Shown here in pieces: positions 11,778 through 24,460 of a stretch of DNA of 64,000 nucleotides (within the stretch, counting starts at the first letter, position 1; the number at the start of each line of letters is the position of its first letter). The notes beneath the pieces are model-generated. The model had not been told where the DNA came from and ran no database searches. It saw nothing but the letters and a program-made list of their open reading frames with translations. The stretch spans positions 404,471,969-404,535,968 of the forward strand of contig CM068371.1 of assembly GCA_034769895.1 (NCBI GenBank), in the 5' to 3' direction. Both the position numbers and the translations under genes were made by a program. This DNA comes from Magicicada septendecula (lineage: Eukaryota > Arthropoda > Insecta > Hemiptera > Cicadidae).

Positions 11778-13073
11778 TTTCAAACAGGTAAGGCTCCACG
11801 GGTATTTCAAACAGGTAAGGCTCCACGGGTATTTCAAACAGGTAAGGCTCCACGGGTATTTCAAACAGGTAAGGCTCCACGGGTATTTCAAACAGGTAAG
11901 GCTCCACGGGTATTTCAAACAGGTAAGGCTCCACGGGTATTTCAAACAGGTAAGGCTCCACGGGTATTTCAAACAGGTAAGGCTCCACGGGTATTTCAAA
12001 CAGGTAAGGCTCCACGGGTATTTCAAACAGGTAAGGCTCCACGGGTATTTCAAACAGGTAAGGCTCCACGGGTATTTCAAACAGGTAAGGCTCCACGGGT
12101 ATTTCAAACAGGTAAGGCTCCACGGGTATTTCAAACAGGTAAGGCTCCACGGGTATTTCAAACAGGTAAGGCTCCACGGGTATTTCAAACAGGTAAGGCT
12201 CCACGGGTATTTCAAACAGGTAAGGCTCCACGGGTATTTCAAACAGGTAAGGCTCCACGGGTATTTCAAACAGGTAAGGCTCCACGGGTATTTCAAACAG
12301 GTAAGGCTCCACGGGTATTTCAAACAGGTAAGGCTCCACGGGTATTTCAAACAGGTAAGGCTCCACGGGTATTTCAAACAGGTAAGGCTCCACGGGTATT
12401 TCAAACAGGTAAGGCTCCACGGGTATTTCAAACAGGTAAGGCTCCACGGGTATTTCAAACAGGTAAGGCTCCACGGGTATTTCAAACAGGTAAGGCTCCA
12501 CGGGTATTTCAAACAGGTAAGGCTCCACGGGTATTTCAAACAGGTAAGGCTCCACGGGTATTTCAAACAGGTAAGGCTCCACGGGTATTTCAAACAGGTA
12601 AGGCTCCACGGGTATTTCAAACAGGTAAGGCTCCACGGGTATTTCAAACAGGTAAGGCTCCACGGGTATTTCAAACAGGTAAGGCTCCACGGGTATTTCA
12701 AACAGGTAAGGCTCCACGGGTATTTCAAACAGGTAAGGCTCCACGGGTATTTCAAACAGGTAAGGCTCCACGGGTATTTCAAACAGGTAAGGCTCCACGG
12801 GTATTTCAAACAGGTAAGGCTCCACGGGTATTTCAAACAGGTAAGGCTCCACGGGTATTTCAAACAGGTAAGGCTCCACGGGTATTTCAAACAGGTAAGG
12901 CTCCACGGGTATTTCAAACAGGTAAGGCTCCACGGGTATTTCAAACAGGTAAGGCTCCACGGGTATTTCAAACAGGTAAGGCTCCACGGGTATTTCAAAC
13001 AGGTAAGGCTCCACGGGTATTTCAAACAGGTAAGGCTCCACGGGTATTTCAAACAGGTAAGGCTCCACGGGTA
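11778..13073. repeat. Minisatellite, 48 copies of a 27-bp unit
   Basis: Exactly 1,296 bp made of 48 head-to-tail 27-bp units; I noticed no difference between copies. The unit begins TTTCAAACAGGTAAGG and ends CACGGGTA. Because 27 is divisible by three and the minus strand lacks stops in two frames, two long minus frames exist: 11637-13079 (480 codons, nonapeptide KYPWSLTCL x48) and 11725-13068 (447 codons, nonapeptide MEPYLFEIP-type). Neither has a non-repeat domain, and I consider them by-products of the repeat. On the plus strand every unit contains CAGGTAAG, a consensus 5' splice site. Perfect homogeneity implies very recent expansion, or an assembly artefact in copy number. Confidence 0.98.
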
Positions 13074-14564
13074 TTTCATTAAAAATTAAATAAGCATTTC
13101 GTAAAGTAAGCGGAGAGGAGCTGTTAATTACAGCCTACAGATTATCGAATTGTAACTCTTTGGTGAGTTTATTGCAATGTTTGTATAATTACTACAAACG
13201 GATTTCCTTTTCGAAGCATATTTTACATAGTTAATGTTTCAAAAACTAATTTCTTCACGATTAGAGATTGACTTCATGATAGGAAACTCAGAAAAACATC
13301 AGAATACATAAAGTTTAATAGTACTTAGATAATAAAATAATTATATTAGTAATTATTATATAAAATATAGAGAGTTAGATGTCAGCATTTTATTTTATTT
13401 CGCGCGTGTTGTAAAAGAATACAATTTTATAAAATATGGCTAGCCGCTCATCTAAGCGACTACTAGAATGTATTGCTTGCGTGTTACACCATAGAGGGAA
13501 GGGGTGATGAAATTCCATTGCTGTCGCAGTGGTTGTCTACAAAATTTACGAAAGGGGGAAAACTTTTCAGTCGAAGCCAGCATATAAAATTACAGATCCG
13601 ATAGTGTCTATCCGCATTTATTTCTGTTACAAAGTGTACGGCTTTTCTCAGGCCATTCTTCACGTCAAGAATGAATTATATTACTGCTTTCGTAAAAATA
13701 TCCGTTTGACATGAGCTTACGTTTCATTTTTTTTTTTAACGCTCGACTTTGTTACTCACCAAAACTTACCAAGAAGCGTGAAAGGTCGGAACAGTGGCGG
13801 AAGATTTTCACGTCTTTAGCAACGAATATTTCTCACCATCGTCAGAATTCAAAGTACATAACTAGGGTTGGATTGTCCTTTTATCATACGAACCGCCCTC
13901 GTCTCCTCAAACGCTTCAGTATATTGCTGTTTATTTCCTCAGATCCACTCTACAAATCCGCCCTTTGACAACGGAATCAGAAAGTTCCGTTGCAAACACG
14001 GGAGCTTCTCTACAAGGACTCTCGAGCACGCTTTAACTCGAGATGATTCCTACAAGGCCTCCCTCGGATCATATTTTTGTATAAAAAAAAATTCTTTCCG
14101 ACCCGTGATATACTATTCAGTGTCCAATCGTAACGATAAAAATGTACAGCGCACGCACGTACGGGCGCTCACACTCACGCGCGGTTCAAATATATTATCG
14201 TGTATACATTTATATAAAGCATTATACTGTTTTACTGGACGGTAAGCATCATCGTTAGAGTAAATAAAATTGAACTGGTTCGGATAAGTCAGACTGCAGT
14301 TCTCAACAGACCACAGTACTCGCTAAACACAGGATATACAGGATACACACACACAATTCGCTAAACACAGGATTGTAGCCTATAGGTTAGCAGAGGTGGA
14401 AACCAAAGTGAAAGTCAGGTGCGTAACATATCACGACGTGTCTACCAAATTTCGTCAACTTCATAGCCACCTTGAAACTCTCTTTTGATCGGCACTTTTT
14501 TGATCGCGTTACAGTGTATTAGTCAAGTCTCCACAGGTTCATCCGACTGTGTAGGCTATGAACT
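13074..14564. other. No recognisable feature
   Basis: Short ORFs only (largest 125 codons at 13868-14245 +), none with a motif. No repeats of note. Confidence 0.5.
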
Positions 14565-14685
14565 GAGCTCAAGCTGGACCTGAGGAAAACGGCTCCTGAA
14601 GTCTTTTGTGAAGAACGTAGTTCTGATTCCCTACGGTTCGTATAACTTTGCGGCAGAAGGTAAAGAGACGAGTAGTGGCTAATGA
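14565..14685 (+). pseudogene. Non-LTR retrotransposon RT relic (LDLRKRLLKSFV segment)
   Basis: In adjacent frames the sequence reads ELKLDLRK then KRLLKSFVKNVVLIPYGSYN followed by a KE-rich stretch. This resembles the LxLRKRLLKSFVWSVxLYGSETW segment just downstream of the LINE reverse transcriptase core. There is at least one frameshift and the rest of the element is not evident. Confidence 0.55.
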
Positions 14686-15610
14686 AATATGATGCTGGAG
14701 GGTACTATAGAAGATGTAATGGATGGAAAGAATAAGCGACGATACACAGAAGAGCAGAGCCGTGTTCAAAAGGCTGAATTCGAACTAAAGACTGTGGAAT
14801 AACATCATCGGCAATGCTCGGAGGTTGCAAGAGAAATAACAAGATACCCGAGCCGGCGGTCGTGATGTAAGTAGTAGTTATAGGCCCTACTTATAAAAAC
14901 GTCTAGTGTCACATGATGAATACAAAACTTGGACGGCTGACTATACCAAGACCCCAGTGGCCGGGAAATGTTTACGTTCGTGCGAGTAGACAGAAGGTAA
15001 AAAAGGATCTAGTAATGTCGCTGTTACATACTTGACAAAAACAGTCGAACTTGGGAATAACGAACTATAAAAAAACAACATTCTCTATGTAACGAATTTT
15101 TTCTGTGACCTGTAAAAATTTAGTAAAAACGCAAGTAAAATTACCTCAACACAACGAAATTGAGACGAATTTCTAGGTTTTAGCTTCTGCAGCTATAACG
15201 ATAAATCAGTCTGTTGAGACTGTCGCTCGGTTGTACTGTAGGCTATTTTAGAGACGTACTGAAAAAATGTATAGTTTGGTTTTGCTTGATAGGTCGTGTG
15301 GCAATAAAATGCAGAGACTGTATTGACCAAATTCTGTTGTGGGAAATTGCATTTGTGGATAACGATATTAAATGTTAATATGTTACATAAAATATTAAAT
15401 ACTGTGCGGTAACCATGTTAGTCACCTACAAAGTCTGCCCAGTGTTCAAGACGTAAAGTAAAGCAGTTAACTTATTTGACATAAAATAATTTAGTTCTTA
15501 TGCACTAACAAAAGCCTTCATAAAATTTCAAACATTGTTTGACGTAGATGTTGACGAAATTCTGACAGAATGGAATTCTAAACTGGTTCGCTCATCATAA
15601 AGATAAATCG

Positions 15611-15739
15611 AGGATACAGACAGCTGAAATGAAGTTTCTACGGAAAGGTAAAGGTTGCATTCGATGATTAGATAAACTAAGGAGTGAGAAAAGATTTTGA
15701 TGTACACGCGCTGAACGACAAAATCCAACAATATAGACA
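15611..15739 (+). pseudogene. Non-LTR retrotransposon RT C-terminal relic
   Basis: One frame gives RIQTAEMKFLRKGKGCIR then a stop. After frameshifts come LDKLRSEK and DVHALNDKIQQYRQ. The AEMKFLR, LDKIRNE and LNDKIxxYR segments occur in this order in LINE RT tails. Stops and shifts show it is dead. Confidence 0.7.
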
Positions 15740-16739
15740 GTAGTGTCTATGTGTCGGAGTGAGAAATCGTTTTAGAGTGAATGGGTAGTGAACGACTGAA
15801 CAAGCAATCGGCATACTACGCCCCACGATGCAGAAGTAGTATGGGATGGAGTGTAAAATCAGAAGAAGCAGTCGCCTAATCCTTGAAGTGCAGACGTTCT
15901 TATGTACGAAAATAGTAAATACGTTTAGCCATTTTTGTTTATTTTAGTTTGAAAGAAATAATAAACAAAGTTAACTTATGACGTAATATAACAGCAACGC
16001 ACCGAATGCACATAGTAAACTGGAACTCTTTTTGCTTCCCAGTAACCAATTAGGAAGGAAGGACTCCTTAGGAAGAAATTTTTTAGCCGGCGGCGTTTCG
16101 TTATTCGAAAGTTCCAGTGTATGTACGTCAGAATAAAGTTACAGTGGACTGCAGTTAAAACGATAAACACGCGAGAGTGTGAAAGAGTGAAAGTGACGTA
16201 GCTGAGCGAAATGTTTGTACAGTTTCCGGACGGAAAGAGAATTACTGTGCCGCTTACACGGAGCGGTTTGACGTATTTGCGAACGTGACACGACAGAAGA
16301 AATAAAACGAATTCCCCTGACGTTACGATCTAATACCGTCTGTCCCGGTAAAGACGTACAGTCACAACTCCATGTTGCTGTCCCTTTGAACGGTGACAGG
16401 TTACCTACACCCGGGCGTTGTGTTTGTTGAATACAACTTTCTCTTTATTTATCTCGTCTCGTATAAACTTTGTGTCTGTAAAATGTCATGATTTCATGAA
16501 CTTTGAGCTGTAAGTATGCATTCGTACCGCGCTGACACCATCGCTTCCGTAAGGTTTATCAAACTTGTATAGTTCATATTCACCATACTTCGTTATGATA
16601 GCACATTTGTTACCACGATCCTCACTGGTTTGTGAAAATTCCCATTAATTAAGAAAATGAACAAAAATTGACAAACTAACAATATGACTATCGATCAAAA
16701 TATATTTTTAAAATACGTTGAATATTAAATGTGCCTAAT
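15740..16739. other. No recognisable feature
   Basis: No coding or repeat signal recognised on either strand. Confidence 0.5.
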
Positions 16740-16832
16740 TATTCAAATTGATATCCGGACTATTTGTAAACACCCGTAAGCATGATAATCATAGTAGGCC
16801 ACGGCCTTACAGCCCGGATATCAATTTGAATA
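16740..16832. repeat. Small foldback with perfect 19-bp inverted ends
   Basis: Positions 16740-16758 and 16814-16832 are perfect reverse complements (each contains GATATCCGG or its complement), enclosing 55 bp. The total of 93 bp suits a tiny MITE or solo hairpin. I could not establish a target duplication. Confidence 0.8.
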
Positions 16833-19800
16833 TTATGACCCGGCCGTGAAAGTCTCAGAAATAGATTAAATGTACCTTTTTAAAATAATTTCGTGAAGTA
16901 AGAACTTTAAATTTCACTAACAACGTTGATACATATGTTTGTGCTTGTTCTTGAAACAGCGGAGGACAAAGTTATACGAAATAAAAGTGCTCTATCTTTC
17001 TGTAAATGTAGTATTAAATTTATATTTACATGAAATCGTATTTAACAGTCGTTAATCATAAACGTTTGAAAGTAAATTACAGTTTGTTCGCTAACAGTAA
17101 GGTTCGCGGCCATGCTACTGAAACGGTCCCACCAGATAGACAGTGAAGTCTATGTAAATTGTTTGTGTATATTCAAATTATACTGAATATATTTGAATAT
17201 ATATGAAAACGGTTGTGACGGTCGGCCCTCCGACAGCTTGTCCACGCTCTGCAGATATCGAGCAGAAGCGTCTCTATGCCGTCCATGCAAATAAATCTGC
17301 CCGGTTTTTGTTAGTTTGGGATTTCGTGATTACCGTCTCCTCTTTCTTTCTTTCTCATGCGCTGTCCCTCTCTTCGCCTTTTTTTAATGCCTGCCTCTCA
17401 CTTTCTCTGTCTGTTTCTCGTGAGGGCGCAATAAGTTATTCGTTTGTTTTATTTACTGCAAACGTTTTACTCCGAGATTAGAGGGACAGAAATATTCTGA
17501 TGGTAAAAGTTGTTTGCACACACCACCACTAAACTCCTGTTGATAAGTGTTGCGCTATATAATACACAAAATTTAAAAATAATCGTAGAGGCTACATTAT
17601 ATTAATGTTGGCTGAAATCTAAAAAAGTCGAGAAATGTCAGAATATTAAGTGATGTAAAACGTTTGCAGTTTGTTGTACTAAGTGGTGACGGTTATCTTA
17701 TAAAGAGGTAAAAAAAGATAAATAAAGACCTGACTACTCTTAACAGATGATACCATATGCTGTTTTTCTTCTTTCCTCATTGAGATTCCATTTCTTGCGG
17801 AGATATTGTAAGAGAGGAGATACAATAAATAATCCGTAGATAATAGTAACGGATGCAAACAACATTTATTATTTATGTCACTAATGATTTAATCATTCTC
17901 TAGATCATGAAGTCGTATTTATAATATGGACAGACAATCACATAATGCCAACATAAAGTAAGATGAGAGACCTGCAGAAGATAAATATTTATTACACTAA
18001 TACTTTTCGAACGATCTGTGTCTCTTGTCAGTAAGTTTAAGAAGAATAACTGAACGTGCGGTTAAATACATTTAGCGAGATACTTTTAGATAAATATAGA
18101 TAACACAAATTACATGAGTCGTTCAACCCAAAACATGTAAAATAGTAAAGCACAGAATCGGGTGGTTAAGTAGACACAGATTCCCGAAAGAGAAGAGACA
18201 AAATTAAGAACTTCTCCCTGCGTATACATTTGATACGTAAATCTGACTGGTGCCGAGTTGTAAGCTAAACATTTCGCAGAAACGTGAAGTCTTTGTGTGG
18301 CCGCACGCGTAAGACCCTAAATCTCCGATTTGATTCCAGCTGGCATATTATGTGTACAATCCTTTCTCCGTCAACGGAGAAGGAGATTCTAGTCAGAAGT
18401 AATATATTTTACATTAAAAACTAATTTCCACCGACAGACGTGGAGATGGGAGCTGTTCCACGTAGTATTTGAAATAAAAATTTACTGTTTTGTACGCTGG
18501 ACTTTAGTAGGCTCGAGGCGAATTCTATAACGGCACAGAACCGTTTCTTTGTACCCGACATACATAACAAACAACGTACAAAACACGAACACGATCAATT
18601 GAGAGTCATGTCCTGTTGCGTGTGTCACGTGTACAGTGTTTTGTGTTTGGTCTGACGTGTAATAACATTCAATTACGAACGTTACTGTTTGTAGGAAGTG
18701 GAAGAAAGGTGTCAAAAAGAGTTTTTTAGGGTGTCAGCACGGAGGAAGTGAGCGCGGACGTCACGGACGCTAGTTACCTGTTCTGAGACGGATCGTTTCC
18801 TCTGTAAACTTACATGGTCACTGGTTTCAAACAACGGACGGTCGCGCCACGTCACCCAATAAACCGAAACCCGTAACACCACCACTGGAACAGATTCTGG
18901 TAAAAAAACATACACGCACAAACAGATCTTTATCTTCTTTTACTACTATTTTTCATACAATATTATTATAAAGACGGAGTGCGGCTGTAGTCTAATGTGT
19001 GCAGTAAAAACGTTAGACGCAACAAAGAAACGCTAAAGAAAAATAATAACGAACCAAAGTAAGGGGATGAAGAACTCACATGTTTAATACATTCAAAAAC
19101 AGATAGAAAATATAGAAGGATAACATTATATTAAGTCACAAAGGCTACGGCAATTGGAAAGTATACCTTAAATGGGCTAAAGGAATTAAAAAAAAAATAC
19201 GGTACGGAGTGGAAACCGGAAGGAATGCGATAAGTAAAGGGTAAGTTCGAATAATTAAATTATAAACAGACACGACGAGGTTGGGAACAGAAAAATGAAG
19301 AGAAACAGCAAAAACACTTACGCTTTGGGAAGTAATAAAGAGTAAATACAATGTCTATGGAATCTGAAGCAAACATTTTAAAATAAAAATAAGTTACTAT
19401 TACTGGGATTAAAAATTACACTAATTTGTGTTTTAAAGCTACACTTCCGAAATTTAGGATACATTTCCGTGCAAGTATAGCTAAAGAAAAGACGTGTGAC
19501 TCTGAAACGTGTTCTAACACAAACTGATCTCAGGTACTGCCGTAATACGGTCGGGATCAATGCAACTGTCATCGTGTTAATTGATTTCTTTTCACCTGAC
19601 AATAGTGTAGATACGCTGTTGACATGTTTCTGCACATGACGGCGATAATCTGCGGTTAATGAATACCGTACCAATTGTGACCCTACAGCAGCAGCATGAA
19701 CACAAAACAGTATAACTAACGGTGTAATCTGATTGGTGAACCACAGCCTTGCGAATGTTAATCTTCTGGCTGTTTTAGTAGTAATTCGTGATGTAAGTAA

Positions 19801-20432
19801 TATGTTACGTACACAAAGTTTCGGATTAGTACACAATGTACGTCTGTGTGTAAGGAACAGTTTATTTTCGTGTACTGACGGTGATAAATTTATCAAGTCG
19901 GATGACGTCATTCAGGTAATATCTATACGTTTTTTCATATGCAAATTTAAATGGCTATTTAGTCTCAATGTTGTTATTGTTGTTGTTATTATTATTTATT
20001 GGAATTTCTCAATGACATCATTTGTTATTATTGTATCTGACCTGTCAGTGGGAAAACTCAATTACAAACATACGATTCAGAGAGAATTTCGAAAATTATT
20101 TCGGGTTAAGAAATTTTCGATTTCTAGAAATAAAAATGATTTGGGTCGGCATTAGGTTTTTAAAAAATTCGATACTACTATAGGTTTTACTAAGAAGACG
20201 GTTGATTGCTTAATTTTAAATTACAGATTTTGTAATCTGAACGACAAGAGACCGGCCTAATTTGAACTTGCCTGCATTCTTTTAGAGTTTGACGCGCTTT
20301 GAATTGTTTTCATCCTATGTGATTTGCAGAATGTATTTGATCGGCCGTTCAAGTTTATCGTTCACAACTTAATCTTGGTGATCATCGTGTCACATAACAT
20401 TTAGCCATTTCCGATTGCGGAAATTATTATCC
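16833..20432. other. No recognisable feature
   Basis: Overlapping short frames on both strands (for example 19378-19911 minus and 19733-20155 plus) lack domains. Nothing else was recognised. Confidence 0.5.
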
Positions 20433-20593
20433 TAACAACACTTATTTTCAGTTTACTTTAATTTTCTTGAAACCAAACGTTTCGGTCATACTACGATGAG
20501 ACATGACATCCTCAGTGGCCCGTCGTAAAACGGGCGAAACGTTTCGTCTAAAGAAAAAAAAACGACATATCTTAAACTGAAAAAGTGTTGTTA
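20433..20593. repeat. Imperfect foldback with Penelope-type 3' motifs on both arms
   Basis: The left arm begins TAACAACACTTATTTTCAG and the right arm ends as an imperfect reverse complement of it. Each arm contains a GAAACGTTT block (20475-20483 read on minus; about 20537-20545 read on plus). The centre has CCTCAGTGG. The minus-strand arm holds a complete hammerhead-like arrangement (separate entry). The plus-strand arm has a perfect 6-bp hairpin GCCCGT/ACGGGC before GAAACG but lacks CTGANGA. Confidence 0.75.
20471..20520 (-). ncRNA. Candidate hammerhead ribozyme motif
   Basis: Read on the minus strand: GGCCA (20520-20516), CTGAGGA (20515-20509), a hairpin GTCAT...ATGAC, C, GAAA (20483-20480), CGT, T (20476), then TGGTT (20475-20471). 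TGGTT pairs with GGCCA (three Watson-Crick and two G-U pairs). The core, helices I and II and the CGUU segment follow the same order as the motif at 30524-30564. A T/C mismatch sits at the base of helix II. Confidence 0.45.
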
Positions 20594-23500
20594 ACGAAAA
20601 CCACGAAAGTTTAAGAGCGAAACTGTTATATGCTCTAGTTCTCTCAGTTGTGGATAAACTTATATTTCTATATTTTTTTGTACGTTTCTGACTCTTAAAG
20701 TGTTATTGTACTTCGGTAACAATATTATTATTATTGTTGTTGTTGTTATTTTGTTTTTATTATCATAAAGACAGAGCTGTGTGCAGAGCGCCAGTAAAAT
20801 TTTACGTGCATGCATATCACTTGTGTAAAGCTTCTCTAGTTTCATTTTCAGTTTTTTTAATTGATTGTAAATTATTATTCATGCGCCATCACACAATTAT
20901 TTATGCCTAAAATTAAAACTTTGTATTTCCATTCCTTATTTTGTGTCGCCAACGACGCGATGAGCGGCGGGGAGGAGAGGGGGAGACGGTGACGCGACGC
21001 CAGAGCGAAGACAAAAACAACGATCGTCAGTCGTCGCCTTTAAAAGCTGTTTAACGGGAACAAGTCTAATAGCTTCCGTAGCGGCAGTAGAAGAGAAGGT
21101 GATAAATTGCGATGCAGCGGTGTAATAAAACACGGGAAGATTGATTTAAAAGGAGAACGGAGGAAATCCGATGTTAACAGTAACGGGCGGAACAAGGCAC
21201 GTAGAGAGCTGAAAGAAAACAAGGAAGCGACCGTGTGTTTTGTTTGCCTTTCACAGGTTGTGATGTACAGTATTGCATGTTGCAACATTCTTACTCGAGT
21301 ACTACGTCGACAAATTACTTCTGAAGCAACAGGCGATAATAATAAAATACTGTAGTTTCCAACCTGACATTGACGTTTCCGTATTGTTAATACTTTGCTT
21401 GTGCACTGGTGTTTTTCAATAATTTTCCATGTTGATCTTTTAATATATCCAGAAATAATTCTAATGATTACAAGCGACGTCTATTATAATTACTCCTGTC
21501 GCGTCCGTCTCGTTCAAGCCCCGCGATGGAAGCCAATTTACATTACAACGGGTGTCTCCTCGTTAATCCTCTCTATTTAGGAGTGCCAATCTATAATGTA
21601 TCTTATTTCAATATGTGGTATACTAATGTTTAAGTATATCCCAGTCCCTCTCTATTTAATATAATTGTGTTATGGTGGGTGAAAATTATGTGTATAGTGT
21701 GTAATTCGATTTTTTCGCTCAAGCCTATTCTGCGTTGAAGAGAAGAGAAGAAATTTTTATTGTATTCTCTTTCTCTTTAATACCCAAGAAGTCCGCGAAG
21801 AGCGCTGTGGTTCCCAGACAACGGAAATTTGTAGGTTAGCCCACCGCGTACGATAATTCTCAGTTACACTCTCTACTTATCTTGTTCACACTACACTAAA
21901 TATTATATAAATGAGAAGATATCTGAATTCTGAAAGGATTCTTTATTAATATTTCATATTTCTTGTCCAACAAAGTTGTTTCTTTTACGTAGATACAAAA
22001 GGCTATAAGTTAGAAGCAATCGATTATCGATCGGATTCAAGGTTTTATATTATTTTTAGTTATGATTTTATATTTCTTTAAATACAGGGCGTGAAGGTTC
22101 TTTCAACTGTTAGTAAGATCAGAGAATGCATAAATAGGAATACAAGGTATTACAATATAGAATTAAGTTTTTATTAAATAATATTTAAAATAATTGTAGT
22201 TACCGTCCGCTCGGCCTCGTGACTCGATAAGGCAGTGTACAGATAACCTCTTCGTCTTGTTTGGTCAATTACAGAATGCAGATGAATTTGCTCTCGTCAG
22301 TCTTCGCTCCAATTTGAAATAAAGTTTAATTCTTGGTCCTGGGATGATGCAGAAATACCGCTCCTTTTGTTCACTAATGTCCGAGTTTTGTGGTTACGTG
22401 CTTCGACGAATTTCGAGTCCAACTACGTTTTTCTATTGAATTGTGGAAACTGAAGTTCCGATATAATTTGTTGTTTTATTTTCGTTTCTTTTACGTTATA
22501 GGATTATATCACTTTATGCAGGTAGTTATTTCTCTGGTTTTGTTAGTTAATTAAGTTAACATGTGTTCATTATATTAAATTTTGCAATCAGAGTTCTTCC
22601 TTTATATTTTTCGTTATTTTCATGTATAGGTTTTAGATTGTCCAATTATATAAGACGGTTGAATGACAGTGGCTCATACTATTGTGATTTATTATTCATT
22701 TTGCTTAAATTTGTATGGACTTTGTATTTAAATTAAATTAAATCTTTTCTGAGCGTCTTTTAACTAAACCGTCTTCGTTCATGTAAATTTTTTCAATAAT
22801 CAAATCAACAAATTCTACTTTCTCCTCGTCCCTGACAACCATCTTTTCTATTCTTATTGGGTATTATATTATACTATAATCATTTCATACAATGTTCTTC
22901 CACTCATCAAAATAATCCCTTTCTAAATTTCCATTATATCCTATTATAATTTTACCTATTGCTTGTTACTAACTTGTATATATTTTGCTGTCGTTTCCTC
23001 TTAGTCTACTTATTTTAACAAATATTATTTTTCTGTTACAAAATATTATCTATCGGTATCATTGCACTATGACATTATGAGAATTTATTTAATTTGAATT
23101 TATTTATTTGTTATTATCAATTATTATTAACTTCTCCTAACTCATTAGATTTTATTTAGTATTTGTTTCAAATTTCTTTACCTAACCTTTCTGATCTGAC
23201 TTACTATATCATGTTACTGGTTGTTAGGCCTATCATTATACCTTGATCTACTTCTGAATTTAACTTGTTACTATCTGCAATATTATAAAATCCTTTATCT
23301 ATTTATGACATGGTTATATTAAACTCTTTTGTATCTCGTTAACAATATAGCCTTTTTGGCCACGTTTACAATTATAATCATCCTACTGTCTAAGTACATG
23401 TATACAAATAATTAACTCTATAAAGTCTAACAAAAGCTTTATCATGACATATGGATAACACATAAAATGAAATTAATTAGTAATCAATTACTGAGTTTAA

Positions 23501-24312
23501 CAACAGCTCTATAATGGTAAATTGATAACACATAATACTTAATTACTTGGTATTCTATTAACAGAATAACTTCACTTGCTAACACAAAAAATAACATTAC
23601 TATCATGATAATAATATAACATGATACAATTAATAACAGGTACGTTTGAGTAACCTAAGTCATACAACATTTACTCATTCTCATCTACTTTAAAACATCA
23701 ATTATTATGAAACAGTCTAAATTAGTTTTTACATTCTTTGCCAATGTCTGTTGTTTACACCTTTCACTGAACTTTGAGGTTTACAATTATTAACATTATT
23801 AATTTCTTTTCTTTCTGCCTTGTATTCTTATTTTATTTAATCAATCATGGGTTGTGTTTCTGACCTTTTATAAGTGTGGATAATTAATAATTTTTTTCTC
23901 TATTTTAAATCTTATAAGTTGATTTATGTAACGTCGGGGACCGTATTTTCGTTACGTTACACTATAAATAATATTTGTAAGATAGTGACAGAGAAAAAAA
24001 AACACTGAAAAACTTAATTTTTAACAACAGAAATCAATATCGCACATAGGCTATTACGTAATAATTTGCGTTATCTGTTATAGCTCATTTGAGGTGTACA
24101 TCCAGGTGTGATATATACACGTGGTTACGTGAACGACTGCTGTGTGTGTGAATCATACATACAGATAACAGTGTTTTGATAAGAACACAGAGGATGTTTG
24201 ACAGATTGACTGTTGTTCGAATTCATCATACACACGCGCGCGCGCAGGCAGCAATCGGTATATCAGGATTCTTGTACTTCCATATATGACTGCGTTAGTT
24301 GTTGTCTCTCAT
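20594..24312. other. Very AT-rich, no recognisable gene
   Basis: About 22.1-23.9 kb is especially AT-rich and T-skewed with almost no ORFs. A palindrome TGTAACGTCGG...CGTTACGTTACA lies near 23927-23963. No protein motif was seen. Confidence 0.5.
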
Positions 24313-24460
24313 TCGACATTCAACACCCTGCTTCTCCGGTGTCTTCTTCAGGAGTGTGACGTTTGTTCGTGACGGATCTCATCGGGCAAGGAGCGACCCC
24401 CGAACAAACACCACACTCCTGAAGAAGACACCGAAAAAGCAGGATATCGAACGTCGAGAG
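24313..24460. repeat. Foldback with 43-bp core arms and CTGAAGAAGA motif
   Basis: Positions 24327-24369 and 24401-24443 are reverse complements at 39 of 43 bases, and the similarity extends outward less well to about 24313 and 24460. The spacer is 31 bp. Each arm contains CTGAAGAAGACACC followed by an A/G-rich block, like the Penelope-type 3' motif but without a helix II hairpin, so I do not call a ribozyme here. Confidence 0.85.

Noticed and set aside
11778..13073. CRISPR array
   Set aside because: Units are contiguous with no variable spacers, and the genome is eukaryotic.
11637..13079. 480-codon minus ORF as a repetitive protein gene
   Set aside because: The frame is a direct consequence of a stop-free 27-bp unit, a second frame is equally open, and the non-repeat ends show no domain or signal.
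19902..19915. GATGACGTCATTC as a functional CRE site
   Set aside because: A single palindromic TGACGTCA with no promoter or gene nearby; expected by chance at this scale.
23927..23963. TGTAACG...CGTTACA palindrome as an LTR or transposon end
   Set aside because: No partner terminus or target duplication was found within the window.
24401..24443. CTGAAGAAGACACCGAAA as a fifth ribozyme
   Set aside because: It lacks a helix II hairpin, and the flanking bases that could pair overlap the core.
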